From Neoroseomonas soli (GTDB taxonomy: Bacteria > Pseudomonadota > Alphaproteobacteria > Acetobacterales > Acetobacteraceae): 49,085 nt of DNA. The stretch is from contig NZ_JAAEDM010000028.1 in assembly GCF_018129065.1 (NCBI RefSeq), forward strand, positions 1 through 49,085. The letters are read 5' to 3'. Under the pieces are notes generated by a model. It was not told the origin of the DNA. It made no database searches and saw only the letters and a list, made by a program, of their open reading frames with translations. Shown here piece after piece: positions 25,301-32,729 of the stretch (positions are counted from its first letter, which is position 1; each line of letters starts with the position of its first letter). A program made the translations under genes and the position numbers.

Positions 25301-26631
25301 AACTCCGCTTCGCTCCTTCTCCGACCGGGTTGCTGCATGTCGGCAATGCCCGCGTCGCCATCGCCAACTGGCTGCATGCGCGCCGGCATGGCGGCGCCTT
25401 CCTGCTGCGCCTGGACGACACCGACCTCGAACGCTCGAAGCCCGAATTCGCCGCGGCGATCGAGGAGGACCTGCGCTGGCTCGGCCTCGACTGGGATGAG
25501 CGCGTGGCGCAGTCCGACCGTCTGGACCGCTACGCCGCTGCCGCCGAACGTCTGAAGGCCGCCGGCCGCCTCTACCCCTGCTTCGAGACGGAGGAGGAAC
25601 TCGCCTACAAGCGCGAGCGTCGCCGGCGGGAGGGCAAGCCGCCGCTCTACGACCGCGAGGCGCTGCGCATGACGCCCGAGCAGGTCGAGCGCGCCATCGC
25701 CAACGGCAAGCAGCCCTATTGGCGCTTCAAGCTGTCGATGCGCCCGGTCGGCTGGCGCGACCTCGTGCTGGGCGAGCGGAACGTGAAGCTCAGCGCGATA
25801 TCCGACCCGGTGCTGATCCGCGCGGACGGTTCGCCGCTCTACACCTTCACCTCGGTCGTCGATGACCTGGAGATGGGGATCACCCACATCGTCCGCGGCG
25901 AGGATCATGTCACCAACACCGGCATCCAACTCGACCTCTATGAGGCCCTTGGTGGCAATCCGGCGCGGCTGGCCTTCGCTCACCTGCCGCTGCTGACAGA
26001 CGAGGAAGGTGGCGCGCTGTCCAAGCGCCTAGGCTCCATCTCGCTGCGCCATCTGCGCAAGGATGGGATCGAGCCGGCGGCACTCGTCGGCTATCTTGCC
26101 GCGCTGGGCACCTCGGCCGATCCGGTGCCGGGGATGCCGCGGGACCTGGCGCCCGCCTACGACATCCCCCGCGTCTCCCACGCCACCGCGCGCTTCGACA
26201 CCCGGCACATGCTGGCCCTGAACCGCCGCGTGCTGCACGAGGCGCCCTTCGATACGGTGCGCGACCGACTGCCCGAGGGCGCGGACGAGACCTGGTGGCT
26301 TGCCGTGCGCGGCAACCTCGACCTGATGCGGGAAGCCCGCCACTGGTTCGACATCGTCCGCGGCACCATCGTTCCGCCGGTGCTGGAGGGGGAGGGAGCC
26401 TTCCTCCACGCCGCGCTCGAGGCCCTGCCGCCCGAACCCTGGGACAGCGCTACCTGGGCCGCCTGGACCGGGGCGCTGAAGGAGGCCACCGGCCGCAAGG
26501 GCAAGGCGCTTTTCCTGCCGCTCCGCCTCGCCTTGACCGGGGAGGAGCATGGCCCCGACCTCGCCACCCTCCTGCCCCTGATCGGGCGCGAGAGGGCGGC
26601 CTTCCGGCTGCGGCTATCAGCCGGCGCTTGA
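25297..26631 (+). CDS. gltX: Glutamyl-tRNA synthetase
   Basis: Charges tRNA-Glu (and possibly tRNA-Gln) with glutamate in the cytosol. The 444-residue class I synthetase begins KLRFAPSPTGLLHVGNARVA, in which HVGN (14-17) is the HIGH motif. The KMSKS equivalent is LSKR at 241-244 (GGALSKRLGS). RLDDTDLERSKPE and the GEDHVTNT block fit glutamyl- rather than glutaminyl-tRNA synthetases. Alphaproteobacteria often have two gltX copies, so a non-discriminating role, or a second copy elsewhere, is possible. The ATG overlaps the stop of the upstream small gene. Downstream, 141 bases separate it from cysS and hold a possible leader peptide. Confidence 0.95.
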   Translation: MKLRFAPSPTGLLHVGNARVAIANWLHARRHGGAFLLRLDDTDLERSKPEFAAAIEEDLRWLGLDWDERVAQSDRLDRYAAAAERLKAAGRLYPCFETEEELAYKRERRRREGKPPLYDREALRMTPEQVERAIANGKQPYWRFKLSMRPVGWRDLVLGERNVKLSAISDPVLIRADGSPLYTFTSVVDDLEMGITHIVRGEDHVTNTGIQLDLYEALGGNPARLAFAHLPLLTDEEGGALSKRLGSISLRHLRKDGIEPAALVGYLAALGTSADPVPGMPRDLAPAYDIPRVSHATARFDTRHMLALNRRVLHEAPFDTVRDRLPEGADETWWLAVRGNLDLMREARHWFDIVRGTIVPPVLEGEGAFLHAALEALPPEPWDSATWAAWTGALKEATGRKGKALFLPLRLALTGEEHGPDLATLLPLIGRERAAFRLRLSAGA

Positions 26632-26651
26632 ACCGGACGGCCGGAGCGGGC

Positions 26652-26705
26652 ATGAAGAAGCTCATGTCCGCGTCCAGGCCCCGCGCGTTCGCGCTCTGTC
26701 GCTGA
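26652..26705 (+). promoter_or_regulatory. Candidate leader peptide (17 aa, ends Leu-Cys-Arg-stop) before cysS
   Basis: An ATG at 26652, with GGAG 5-6 bases upstream, opens a 17-codon frame MKKLMSASRPRAFALCR that stops at TGA 26703-26705. The penultimate codon is Cys, spelled TGT rather than the TGC that dominates in this window. Two alternative hairpins follow at once and then cysS. This layout resembles transcription attenuation by a charged-tRNA-sensing leader. There is only one Cys codon, so this is a hypothesis. Confidence 0.35.
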
Positions 26706-26709
26706 ACCG

Positions 26710-26733
26710 CCCCTTCGGGGAAGGGCCTTCCCC
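26710..26733 (+). promoter_or_regulatory. Mutually exclusive hairpins upstream of cysS
   Basis: Hairpin A pairs CCCC (26710-26713) with GGGG (26717-26720) across TTC. Hairpin B pairs GGGGAAG (26717-26723) with CTTCCCC (26727-26733) across GGC. Both need the same GGGG, so only one can form. There is no T-run after B, so it could end transcription weakly, regulate translation, or do nothing. Confidence 0.4.
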
Positions 26734-26772
26734 GCGCGCCTGCACGACACCCACTTCCCCCGCCGGACCGCC

Positions 26773-28197
26773 ATGACCGACCTCTACATCCACGACAGCG
26801 CCGCGCGGACAAAGCGCCGCTTCGAGCCGATCGATCCGACCCATGTGCGGATCTATGTCTGCGGCCCGACGGTCTACGACCTGGCGCATCTCGGCAATGC
26901 GCGGCCGGTCGTGGTGTTCGACGTTCTGGCGCGGCTGCTGCGGCGGCGCTACCCCAAGGTCACCTACGTCCGGAACATCACGGACGTGGACGACAAGATC
27001 AACGCGCGGAGCCGCGAGAGCGGCGAGCCGATCGCCGCCATCACCGCCCGCACCACCGAGGACTTCCACCGCGACATGGCCGCCCTCGGCGCCCTGCCGC
27101 CGGATGTCGAGCCGCGCGCGACCCAGCACATCGGCGAGATGATCGCGCTGATCCAGCGCCTGATCGCCAACGGCCACGCCTATGCCGCCGACGGGCATGT
27201 CCTGTTCAGCGTGCCGTCCTTCCGCGACTACGGGAAACTCTCGGGCCGCAGCACCGACGAACTCCTCGCCGGCGCGCGCGTCGATGTCGCGCCCTACAAG
27301 CGCGATGCCGGCGACTTCGTGCTGTGGAAGCCTTCGGACGAGAACACGCCGGGCTGGGACAGTCCCTGGGGCCGCGGGCGGCCGGGCTGGCACATCGAAT
27401 GCTCCGCCATGTCGTGGAAGCATCTCGGCGAGGAATTCGACATCCACGGCGGCGGCCACGACCTGATCTTCCCGCACCACGAGAACGAGCTCGCGCAATC
27501 CGTCTGCGCCTTCCCAGGCCACGGCTTCGCCCGGTACTGGATGCACAACGGCATGCTGCTGGTGAACGGGGAGAAGATGTCGAAGTCGCTCGGCAACTTC
27601 CGCACCGTGCGAGACATCCTCGCCGAAGGGCCGTGGGCCGGGGAGGCCTTCCGTCTGCTGCTGCTGCGCACGCACTATCGCCAGGCGCTCGACTTCACGA
27701 TGGATGCGCTGCGCGAGGCGAAGGCGGAACTCGACGACCACTACGCCATGCTCTCCCGCGCGCCGGAGGCGCCCGGCGGCGGCGCGATTTCACACCTCGC
27801 GGACTGGGTGCTGGCGCCGCTGCTGGATGACCTCAACACGCCGCTCGCGCTAGCCCGCCTTCGGGATCTTCGCACACTGGAGAACGCGGTGACGGTGGGC
27901 GGCTCGCCGGCGGTCGCGATGGAGCGCGCCGGCCTGTCCGCGCCGCCGGCCCCCGGTGTCGCTGCCGCCGCCTTCCGCGAGGCCGCGGCGGTTCTTGGCG
28001 TCGCGATCGGCGACCCGGCGGCCTGGCTGCAGGGCGGCGCAGACGACGCCGCCGAGGTCGAGGCCGCCATCGCTGCCCGCCTTGCCGCCCGCAAGGCGAA
28101 GAACTGGGCCGAGGCGGACCGCATCCGCGACGATCTCAAGGCCCAGGGCGTCCTTCTCGAGGATGGCCCCGGCGGCACCACCTGGCGCCGCGCGTGA
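26773..28197 (+). CDS. cysS: Cysteinyl-tRNA synthetase
   Basis: Charges tRNA-Cys. The 474-residue class I enzyme has HLGN (39-42) as the HIGH motif and KMSKS at 268-272 in NGEKMSKSLGNF. The zinc that selects cysteine would be bound by Cys30 (YVCGPTVYD), Cys210 (WHIECSAM), His235 and Glu239 (FPHHENEL), the known ligand pattern of the family. The C-terminal anticodon domain ends with AEADRIRDDLKAQGVLLEDG, also typical. The start at 26773 lacks a strong ribosome site, which is of interest given the possible leader structure just upstream. A TrmJ-like methyltransferase gene begins 7 bases after the stop. Confidence 0.96.
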   Translation: MTDLYIHDSAARTKRRFEPIDPTHVRIYVCGPTVYDLAHLGNARPVVVFDVLARLLRRRYPKVTYVRNITDVDDKINARSRESGEPIAAITARTTEDFHRDMAALGALPPDVEPRATQHIGEMIALIQRLIANGHAYAADGHVLFSVPSFRDYGKLSGRSTDELLAGARVDVAPYKRDAGDFVLWKPSDENTPGWDSPWGRGRPGWHIECSAMSWKHLGEEFDIHGGGHDLIFPHHENELAQSVCAFPGHGFARYWMHNGMLLVNGEKMSKSLGNFRTVRDILAEGPWAGEAFRLLLLRTHYRQALDFTMDALREAKAELDDHYAMLSRAPEAPGGGAISHLADWVLAPLLDDLNTPLALARLRDLRTLENAVTVGGSPAVAMERAGLSAPPAPGVAAAAFREAAAVLGVAIGDPAAWLQGGADDAAEVEAAIAARLAARKAKNWAEADRIRDDLKAQGVLLEDGPGGTTWRRA

Positions 28198-28204
28198 CGC
28201 CGCG

Positions 28205-29044
28205 ATGACCGGCGGGCGAAAGGAAGGCCGGGCGAGGCTGACGCCGCCGGCAGGCGAGACGCCCATCATCGTGCTCGTGCGGCCGCAGATGGCGCGCAAC
28301 ATCGGCTCGACGGCGCGGGCCATGGCCAATGGCGGGCTTTTCCACCTGCGGATCGTCGCTCCGCGCGACGGCTGGCCGCAGCCGGATGCCTATCCATCCG
28401 CCTCGGGCGCCGATGCCATCCTGGACGCCGCGCAGGTCTTCCCGACCGTGGCGGAGGCCGTCGCCGACTGCCACCGCGTCATGGCGACCTGCCCCCGCCC
28501 GCGCCATATCGTCGTCCCTGTCCGCACGGCCCGCGCCGCCGCCGAGGACCTGCGGGAGATCGCGTCCCGCAACTTGCGCTCCGCCGTGCTGTTCGGCCCC
28601 GAACGCGCGGGGCTCGAGAACGAGGACATGGCCTGCGCCGACACGCTGGTGCGTTACCCGCTGAACCCCGAGCACATGTCGCTCAACTTGGCGCAGGCGG
28701 TGATGATTCTCGCCTATGAATGGTGGACGGCAGCCGAGCCGACGCCGCCGCGGGTGCTGATGACCAACGAGACCCGCGTCGCCACCAAGGGTGAGCTGGA
28801 CGGCTTCCTGAACCGACTGATGGCCGAGCTCGACGCGACCGGCTTCCTCGACAACCTGGAAAAGCGCCCGGGAATGGTGCGGAACCTGCGGCATTGGTTC
28901 CAGCGCGGCGAGGTGACGGAACAGGAACTCCGCACCTTGCATGGCGTGGTGACGGAACTCTCCCGCGGCCGCATGCGCCGCGGCCGCCCGGATAAGGACG
29001 ATGCCCTGCCGCCGTGGCAGGTCGAGGGTTCCAAGGGCCCTTAG
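28205..29044 (+). CDS. tRNA/rRNA 2'-O-methyltransferase of the SpoU/TrmJ family
   Basis: A SPOUT-fold RNA methyltransferase of 279 residues, most like TrmJ, which methylates the ribose at tRNA position 32. The N-terminal motif IIVLVRPQMARNIGSTARAM has the conserved N-x-G-x-x-A-R core. SAM-binding knot motifs are VLFGPERAGLENEDM and YPLNPEHMSLNLAQAVMILAYEW. A helical tail (LDGFLNRLMAELDATGFLDN...) resembles the TrmJ C-terminal dimerisation part. The ATG at 28205 lies 7 bases after cysS, so the two are co-transcribed. The exact RNA target is uncertain. The stop codon lies inside a strong hairpin. Confidence 0.87.
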   Translation: MTGGRKEGRARLTPPAGETPIIVLVRPQMARNIGSTARAMANGGLFHLRIVAPRDGWPQPDAYPSASGADAILDAAQVFPTVAEAVADCHRVMATCPRPRHIVVPVRTARAAAEDLREIASRNLRSAVLFGPERAGLENEDMACADTLVRYPLNPEHMSLNLAQAVMILAYEWWTAAEPTPPRVLMTNETRVATKGELDGFLNRLMAELDATGFLDNLEKRPGMVRNLRHWFQRGEVTEQELRTLHGVVTELSRGRMRRGRPDKDDALPPWQVEGSKGP

Positions 29045-29074
29045 GCCCTTGGCGGGTCCAGGGCGGCGCCCTGG
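29031..29074. terminator. Tandem GC-rich hairpins between convergent genes
   Basis: Two adjacent perfect hairpins: CCAAGGGCC / GGCCCTTGG (29031-29039, 29044-29052, loop CTTA, spanning the TAG stop of the methyltransferase) and CCAGGGC / GCCCTGG (29058-29064, 29068-29074, loop GGC). They sit between convergent genes and could end transcription from both sides. Their paired, similar form also resembles a repetitive palindromic element. Confidence 0.6.
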
Positions 29075-29096
29075 CGGGGTCCGCGGCGAAGCCCCG

Positions 29097-29297
29097 TCAG
29101 ACCTTCGCCGCCAACCTCCGCGCGAGCAGGTATCCGAGCCCGCCGCCCGCCGGTGCCGCCGGCAGTGCCAGGGCCCAGCCGGCATGGCTGCCGTTCAGCA
29201 CCAGCGCCAGGCCGGCATAGAGCAGCAGCCCGCCCACCAGGCTGCCGACCACGCCCGCCGTCAGGCCGAGCACCAGAATCTCTTCGCGCGTCACCAT
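29097..29297 (-). CDS. Small two-helix membrane protein of unknown function
   Basis: A 66-residue protein with two hydrophobic segments, ILVLGLTAGVVGSLVGGLLL and a second one around WALALPAAPAGGGLGYLLA, and a basic ARRLAAKV end, so probably an inner-membrane hairpin. The start at ATG 29297 (MVTREEILVLGL) is preferred because anything upstream is Pro/Arg/Gly-rich without membrane character. No good ribosome site is visible. It is divergent from rpsD and convergent with the TrmJ-like gene. I do not recognise a family. Its frame holding clean hydrophobic helices supports it as real. Confidence 0.6.
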   Translation of the reverse strand: MVTREEILVLGLTAGVVGSLVGGLLLYAGLALVLNGSHAGWALALPAAPAGGGLGYLLARRLAAKV

Positions 29298-29326
29298 GGC
29301 GGCGGAGTAGGGGCCTCGGGCGTGGT

Positions 29327-29355
29327 TTGACAAGCCCGGGCCGGGCCCCCTATAG
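29327..29355 (+). promoter_or_regulatory. Sigma-70-type promoter for rpsD
   Basis: A perfect -35 box TTGACA (29327-29332), a 17-base spacer and the -10 box CTATAG (29350-29355) point toward rpsD. Transcription would start near 29362, giving a leader of about 135 bases. This is the clearest promoter in the window. Confidence 0.8.
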
Positions 29356-29380
29356 CCCGGCCTCCTTCCGGGAACGCGGA

Positions 29381-29420
29381 CGGGCCTTCGGGGCCCGCGC
29401 CCGCCGCCGCCCATGACGGG
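29381..29420 (+). promoter_or_regulatory. Structured 5' leader of rpsD
   Basis: Two hairpins lie in the predicted untranslated leader: CGGGCC / GGCCCG (29381-29386, 29392-29397) and CCGCCC / GGGCGG (29404-29409, 29415-29420). Ribosomal protein S4 represses its own mRNA in other bacteria by binding such leaders. Here that is only a possibility. Confidence 0.4.
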
Positions 29421-29497
29421 CGGGGGCCTACCGGGACAACAGCCCTCCGGGGCATAGTGAAGAAGGCCCGCACGCGCAAAGCGGCGGGATGCAGCGC

Positions 29498-30115
29498 ATG
29501 ACCAAGCGCGCCGAATCCAAGTACAAGATCAATCGCCGCCTCGGCGTCAACCTCTGGGGCCGCGCCAAGTCCCCCATCGCCAAGCGTGAATACGGCCCCG
29601 GCCAGCACGGCCAGCGCCGCAAGCAGAAGCCGACCGACTTCGGCGTGCAGCTGATGGCGAAGCAGAAGCTCAAGGGCTATTACGGCAACATCGGTGAGAA
29701 GCAGTTCCGCAAGTACTACGAGGAAGCGGTGCGCCGTAAGGGCGACACCTCGGAGAACCTGATCGAGCTGCTGGAGCGTCGCCTCGATGCGGTGATCTAC
29801 CGCATGAAGCTGGCCGTCACCCCCTTCGCAGCGCGCCAGTTCGTCAACCACGGCCACATCACCGTGAACGGCAAGCGGGTGAACATCCCCTCCTACCTCG
29901 TGAAGGACGGCGACCAGATCGAGGTCAAGGAGAAGTCGAAGCAGCTCGTGGCCGTGCTCGACGCCGCCCAGAGCGGCGAGCGCGACGTGCCCGAGTACAT
30001 CGAGGTGGATCACCGCGCGATGCGCGGCAAGTTCCTCCGCGCGCCGAAGCTCTCGGACGTGCCCTATCCGGTCCAGATGGAACCGAACCTCGTCGTCGAG
30101 TTCTACAGCCGCTGA
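29498..30115 (+). CDS. rpsD: 30S ribosomal protein S4
   Basis: Primary 16S rRNA-binding protein that nucleates assembly of the small subunit body. The 205-residue sequence is full length, with the N-terminal [20 protein letters not shown], the [20 protein letters not shown] loop, [23 protein letters not shown], and the S4 RNA-binding domain [20 protein letters not shown]. The start at 29498 ([10 protein letters not shown]) is the usual alphaproteobacterial one; an ATG at 29489 would add three residues. It stands alone rather than in the alpha operon, as is usual in alphaproteobacteria. It has its own promoter and terminator. Confidence 0.96.
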   Translation: MTKRAESKYKINRRLGVNLWGRAKSPIAKREYGPGQHGQRRKQKPTDFGVQLMAKQKLKGYYGNIGEKQFRKYYEEAVRRKGDTSENLIELLERRLDAVIYRMKLAVTPFAARQFVNHGHITVNGKRVNIPSYLVKDGDQIEVKEKSKQLVAVLDAAQSGERDVPEYIEVDHRAMRGKFLRAPKLSDVPYPVQMEPNLVVEFYSR

Positions 30116-30123
30116 TCTCTGCA

Positions 30124-30149
30124 GGGGCCGGCCTTCGGGCCGGCCCTTT
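30124..30149 (+). terminator. Rho-independent terminator of rpsD
   Basis: A nine-base perfect GC stem, GGGCCGGCC (30125-30133) and GGCCGGCCC (30138-30146), encloses a TTCG loop and is followed by TTTCCTTTT. It starts 10 bases after the stop codon. It is the best intrinsic terminator in the window. Confidence 0.9.
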
Positions 30150-30221
30150 CCTTTTCCGGCGCTGCCGCCGGCTGCTTTGCGCGGGCCCGGCGGACATGCC
30201 GGGAGGGAGGGTTCCGCCGAG

Positions 30222-30863
30222 ATGAGCGCCACCGCCCCGGACGAAGCGCCGGAATTCCACTGGGACTGGTTCAGCCAGCACATCCCGGCCTGGCGGTCCC
30301 TGTTCTCCACCATCCAGCCGTTGCCGCGGAAGATCCTCGAGATCGGATCCTTCGAGGGGCGCGCCACCTGCTTCATGCTGGAGCACGTCCTCGCGCCCGA
30401 CGCGCCGGGCGAGGTCCATTGCGTCGACACCTGGGCCGGCGGCGTCGAGCACAGCGCCCTCCCAATGGAGGAGGTGCACGCGCGTTTCCGGCGGAATGTC
30501 ACCCTCCTCGTAGGGCGCCTGCCGCAGCACCGTGTCGTCATCCATCGGCGCACATCCTTCGATGCCATGGTCCGCCTGATCGCCGAGGGCCATGCCGGCA
30601 CCTTCGACTTCGTCTATGTCGATGGCTCCCACCAGGCGCCCGACGTGCTGGAGGACCTGGTGCTTTCCTTCCGCCTGTGCCGGAAGGGCGGCGTCGTGAT
30701 CTGCGACGACTACTTCTGGCAACGCCAGAAGCCGGGCGAGGAGGACGTGCTCGACTCGCCGAAGCTCGCCATCGACTCCTTCACCAACCTGTTCCGGCGG
30801 CGGCTGCGCTTTCTCTCCCGCATGTCGGGCCAGCAGCTGGCCTACCGCAAGACCGCCGACTGA
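30222..30863 (+). CDS. Class I SAM-dependent methyltransferase (Methyltransf_24-like)
   Basis: A 213-residue methyltransferase-like protein. Motif I is ILEIGSFEGRATCFML. The acidic residue after strand 2 is in VHCVDTWAGG, and the DFVYVDGSHQAPDVLEDLVLSFRL block resembles the Methyltransf_24/cephalosporin-hydroxylase-like enzymes found in surface-glycan clusters. The ATG at 30222 has GGGAGGGAGG about 11 bases upstream. Its last 22 bases overlap the convergent sulfotransferase gene. Given that neighbour it may modify a glycan or small molecule; this is inference. No signal peptide is seen. Confidence 0.82.
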   Translation: MSATAPDEAPEFHWDWFSQHIPAWRSLFSTIQPLPRKILEIGSFEGRATCFMLEHVLAPDAPGEVHCVDTWAGGVEHSALPMEEVHARFRRNVTLLVGRLPQHRVVIHRRTSFDAMVRLIAEGHAGTFDFVYVDGSHQAPDVLEDLVLSFRLCRKGGVVICDDYFWQRQKPGEEDVLDSPKLAIDSFTNLFRRRLRFLSRMSGQQLAYRKTAD

Positions 30864-31891
30864 CCTCCCTCGCCGCAGCCGTCGCGCCTCGCGGCACTCG
30901 CCTGGCGTGCGCGGAACTCACCGCTTTCGGCGAAGCGCTGCAGCATATCCGCTGGCGCGAGCGTGCCCTCCGCCAGGGCGACGGCATGCATCGTGAGGCC
31001 ATCCGGCGTCGGCGACCGGCCGAGTAGGCCGCGATAGACCGCATCGACGAAGCCCAGCGGGTCGAGCGACCAGGACGCCCGCGGCGCGTTGCCTGGCGCG
31101 CCGTGCGCCTTCCTGGTCGCGCTGGTGCGCGCGGCCTCGTAGACGATGCGGTCCAGCCGCGTCAGCCGATCCAGTCCCGCCCGGATTGCAGGCGTGAGGG
31201 GTTCCGGCGCCGGTGCTTCGCCGAGCCCCGGCGGCGGATTGTCGCGGGTATTGAGCCAGCCCGGATCGGAGCCGGGCGCCATGCCCGTCACCGCGCAGAT
31301 GCGCCGGTAGAGTGCCGGCAATTCCTCCACCAGCCCGACGGCGTCGCAGGTGGTGAGGTTGGCGAGTGCGCCGTCCACCACCTCCTGCTCCGGAAGACGT
31401 CTCGCCTTGCCCTGCGCGGCCGCCGGCGTCACCCAGGAGCCGTCAGGCGCCACCAGCGCCGGGCCGAAGATCTGGCGCGCCATGGCGTTGTCGATCGCGG
31501 CGCGCACCTGCGGCTCGGGAGAGAGCAGGAAGCCGAGCAGGTCCTTCTCCATCGCTTCGCGCAGTTCCGGCAGCGACGGGTCCCGATGCCGCTTCCAGAA
31601 GGCGTAGAGGCTGAGGATCCGGCCCACCGGCTCGCGCAGCGCGGTCACCACGCGCAGCGGTCCGGGCAGCAGGACAGCGGCCGAGAACCGCGTGTGCCCC
31701 GAGACGAAGCGGATGCGCGAGGCCGGCACCAGCGCATCGCGCCAGTCGGCGGGGCCGACGACGTGCGCCACGGCCTCCGGCGGGAAGTGCCGGGCAAGCG
31801 CCGCATGGAGGGAGGTGCCGCCGGTCTTCGGCACATGCAGGAAGACGAGCCGCATGTCCGGGTCCGCAGGCGGGGTGCACTCCGGGGTCAT
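30842..31891 (-). CDS. Sulfotransferase-family protein with a C-terminal DUF4214 domain
   Basis: A 349-residue protein that probably transfers sulfate from PAPS to a carbohydrate or small molecule. The 5'-phosphosulfate loop is VPKTGGTSLHAAL (21-27 core) and the 3'-phosphate-binding stretch is LREPVGRILSLY (85-96), the classic pair of sulfotransferase motifs. Residues about 281-328 (FVDAVYRGLLGRSPTPDG, then ADMLQRFAESGEF) form a DUF4214 domain, often found in proteins for extracellular glycans or adhesins. The start at 31891 has GAGGA 7 bases upstream. It converges on, and overlaps, the methyltransferase gene, and is divergent from the GntR gene. cysNC and cysD, which make PAPS, lie about 5.5 kb away. 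Confidence 0.85.
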   Translation of the reverse strand: MTPECTPPADPDMRLVFLHVPKTGGTSLHAALARHFPPEAVAHVVGPADWRDALVPASRIRFVSGHTRFSAAVLLPGPLRVVTALREPVGRILSLYAFWKRHRDPSLPELREAMEKDLLGFLLSPEPQVRAAIDNAMARQIFGPALVAPDGSWVTPAAAQGKARRLPEQEVVDGALANLTTCDAVGLVEELPALYRRICAVTGMAPGSDPGWLNTRDNPPPGLGEAPAPEPLTPAIRAGLDRLTRLDRIVYEAARTSATRKAHGAPGNAPRASWSLDPLGFVDAVYRGLLGRSPTPDGLTMHAVALAEGTLAPADMLQRFAESGEFRARQASAARRDGCGEGGQSAVLR

Positions 31892-31977
31892 GTGGCGTTC
31901 CTCGTGCGCGCAGGGCCGGTGTGGGCTTTCGTGAGGAACGGTGCTTGAGCCGGCGCAACGATCGTGTCAACATTGAA

Positions 31978-31989
31978 CTGACATGTCAG
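31978..31989. promoter_or_regulatory. Perfect 12-bp palindrome, candidate operator
   Basis: CTGACATGTCAG lies immediately before the ATG at 31990 of the GntR-family gene, in the 98-base gap to the divergent sulfotransferase. GntR regulators often bind short palindromes in their own promoter, so this is a candidate autoregulatory site. Confidence 0.5.
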
Positions 31990-32688
31990 ATGGCGTTCTC
32001 TCCGATGTCTCATCTACGGCCGGTTGACGGCCCGCCTCTGCTGACCGACCAGGCGACCGGCATCCTCCGGCGCGACATCCTGACGACTCGGCTCGCCCCC
32101 GGGGAGACCGTCTCGGAAGGTGCGACCGCGCAGCGCCTGGGCCTCGGCAAGGCACCCGTGCGCGCGGCGCTCGCGCGGCTGGCGGAGGAGGGCCTCGTCC
32201 TCTCCGTTCCCCGCCGCGGATGGGTCGTCTCCATGGTCACGATCCGCGACATCCACGAGGTCTTCGACCTGCGCCTGCTGCTCGAGCCCGAGGCCGCGCG
32301 CCGCGCCGCGGGGCGGGCCGATGGCGCGGTGCTGGCGCACCTCGATGCCGTCTGCGCCGCCGGCTACCGGCCGGAGGACGAGGAGAGCGCGCTCGCCTTC
32401 CTCGACGCCAACCGGGCCTTTCACGTCGCCATCGCCGACCTCTCCGGCAATCTGCGCCTGGCGCGCGTCATCGGCCGGCTGCTCGACGAGAGCACCCGCA
32501 TGCTCGTGCTTGGCTTGCGCCGCCGCGATCGCACCGGGGAGATGGCGCACGAGCATGCCGAGCTGGTGAAGATGCTCGCCGACGGCCGCGGCGCCGAGGC
32601 CGCAGCCCTGATGCACGAACAGGTCGCGGCCAGTCGCGACATGGTGCTGGCGGCGCTGACGGCCCCCGATGCGGCCATCGCCGTATGA
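31990..32688 (+). CDS. GntR-family transcriptional regulator (FCD/FadR subfamily)
   Basis: A 232-residue regulator. The N-terminal winged helix-turn-helix spans about residues 20-85 (LAPGETVSEGATAQRLGLGK, then VRAALARLAEEGLV and VPRRGWVVS). The C-terminal FCD effector domain follows, with its metal/ligand histidines in NRAFHVAIADLSGN and EHAELVKMLADG. The start is uncertain: ATG 31990, ATG 32005, or a TTG at 31945 that has the best ribosome site (GAGGAAC). Its TGA overlaps an ATG in the cysteine-dioxygenase-like frame, so the two genes are coupled and it likely controls that gene. The effector is unknown. Confidence 0.87.
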   Translation: MAFSPMSHLRPVDGPPLLTDQATGILRRDILTTRLAPGETVSEGATAQRLGLGKAPVRAALARLAEEGLVLSVPRRGWVVSMVTIRDIHEVFDLRLLLEPEAARRAAGRADGAVLAHLDAVCAAGYRPEDEESALAFLDANRAFHVAIADLSGNLRLARVIGRLLDESTRMLVLGLRRRDRTGEMAHEHAELVKMLADGRGAEAAALMHEQVAASRDMVLAALTAPDAAIAV

Positions 32689-32729
32689 CCGTTTCCCCCG
32701 CAACCGAGCCGCAGCCAAAGGAGCAAGCC

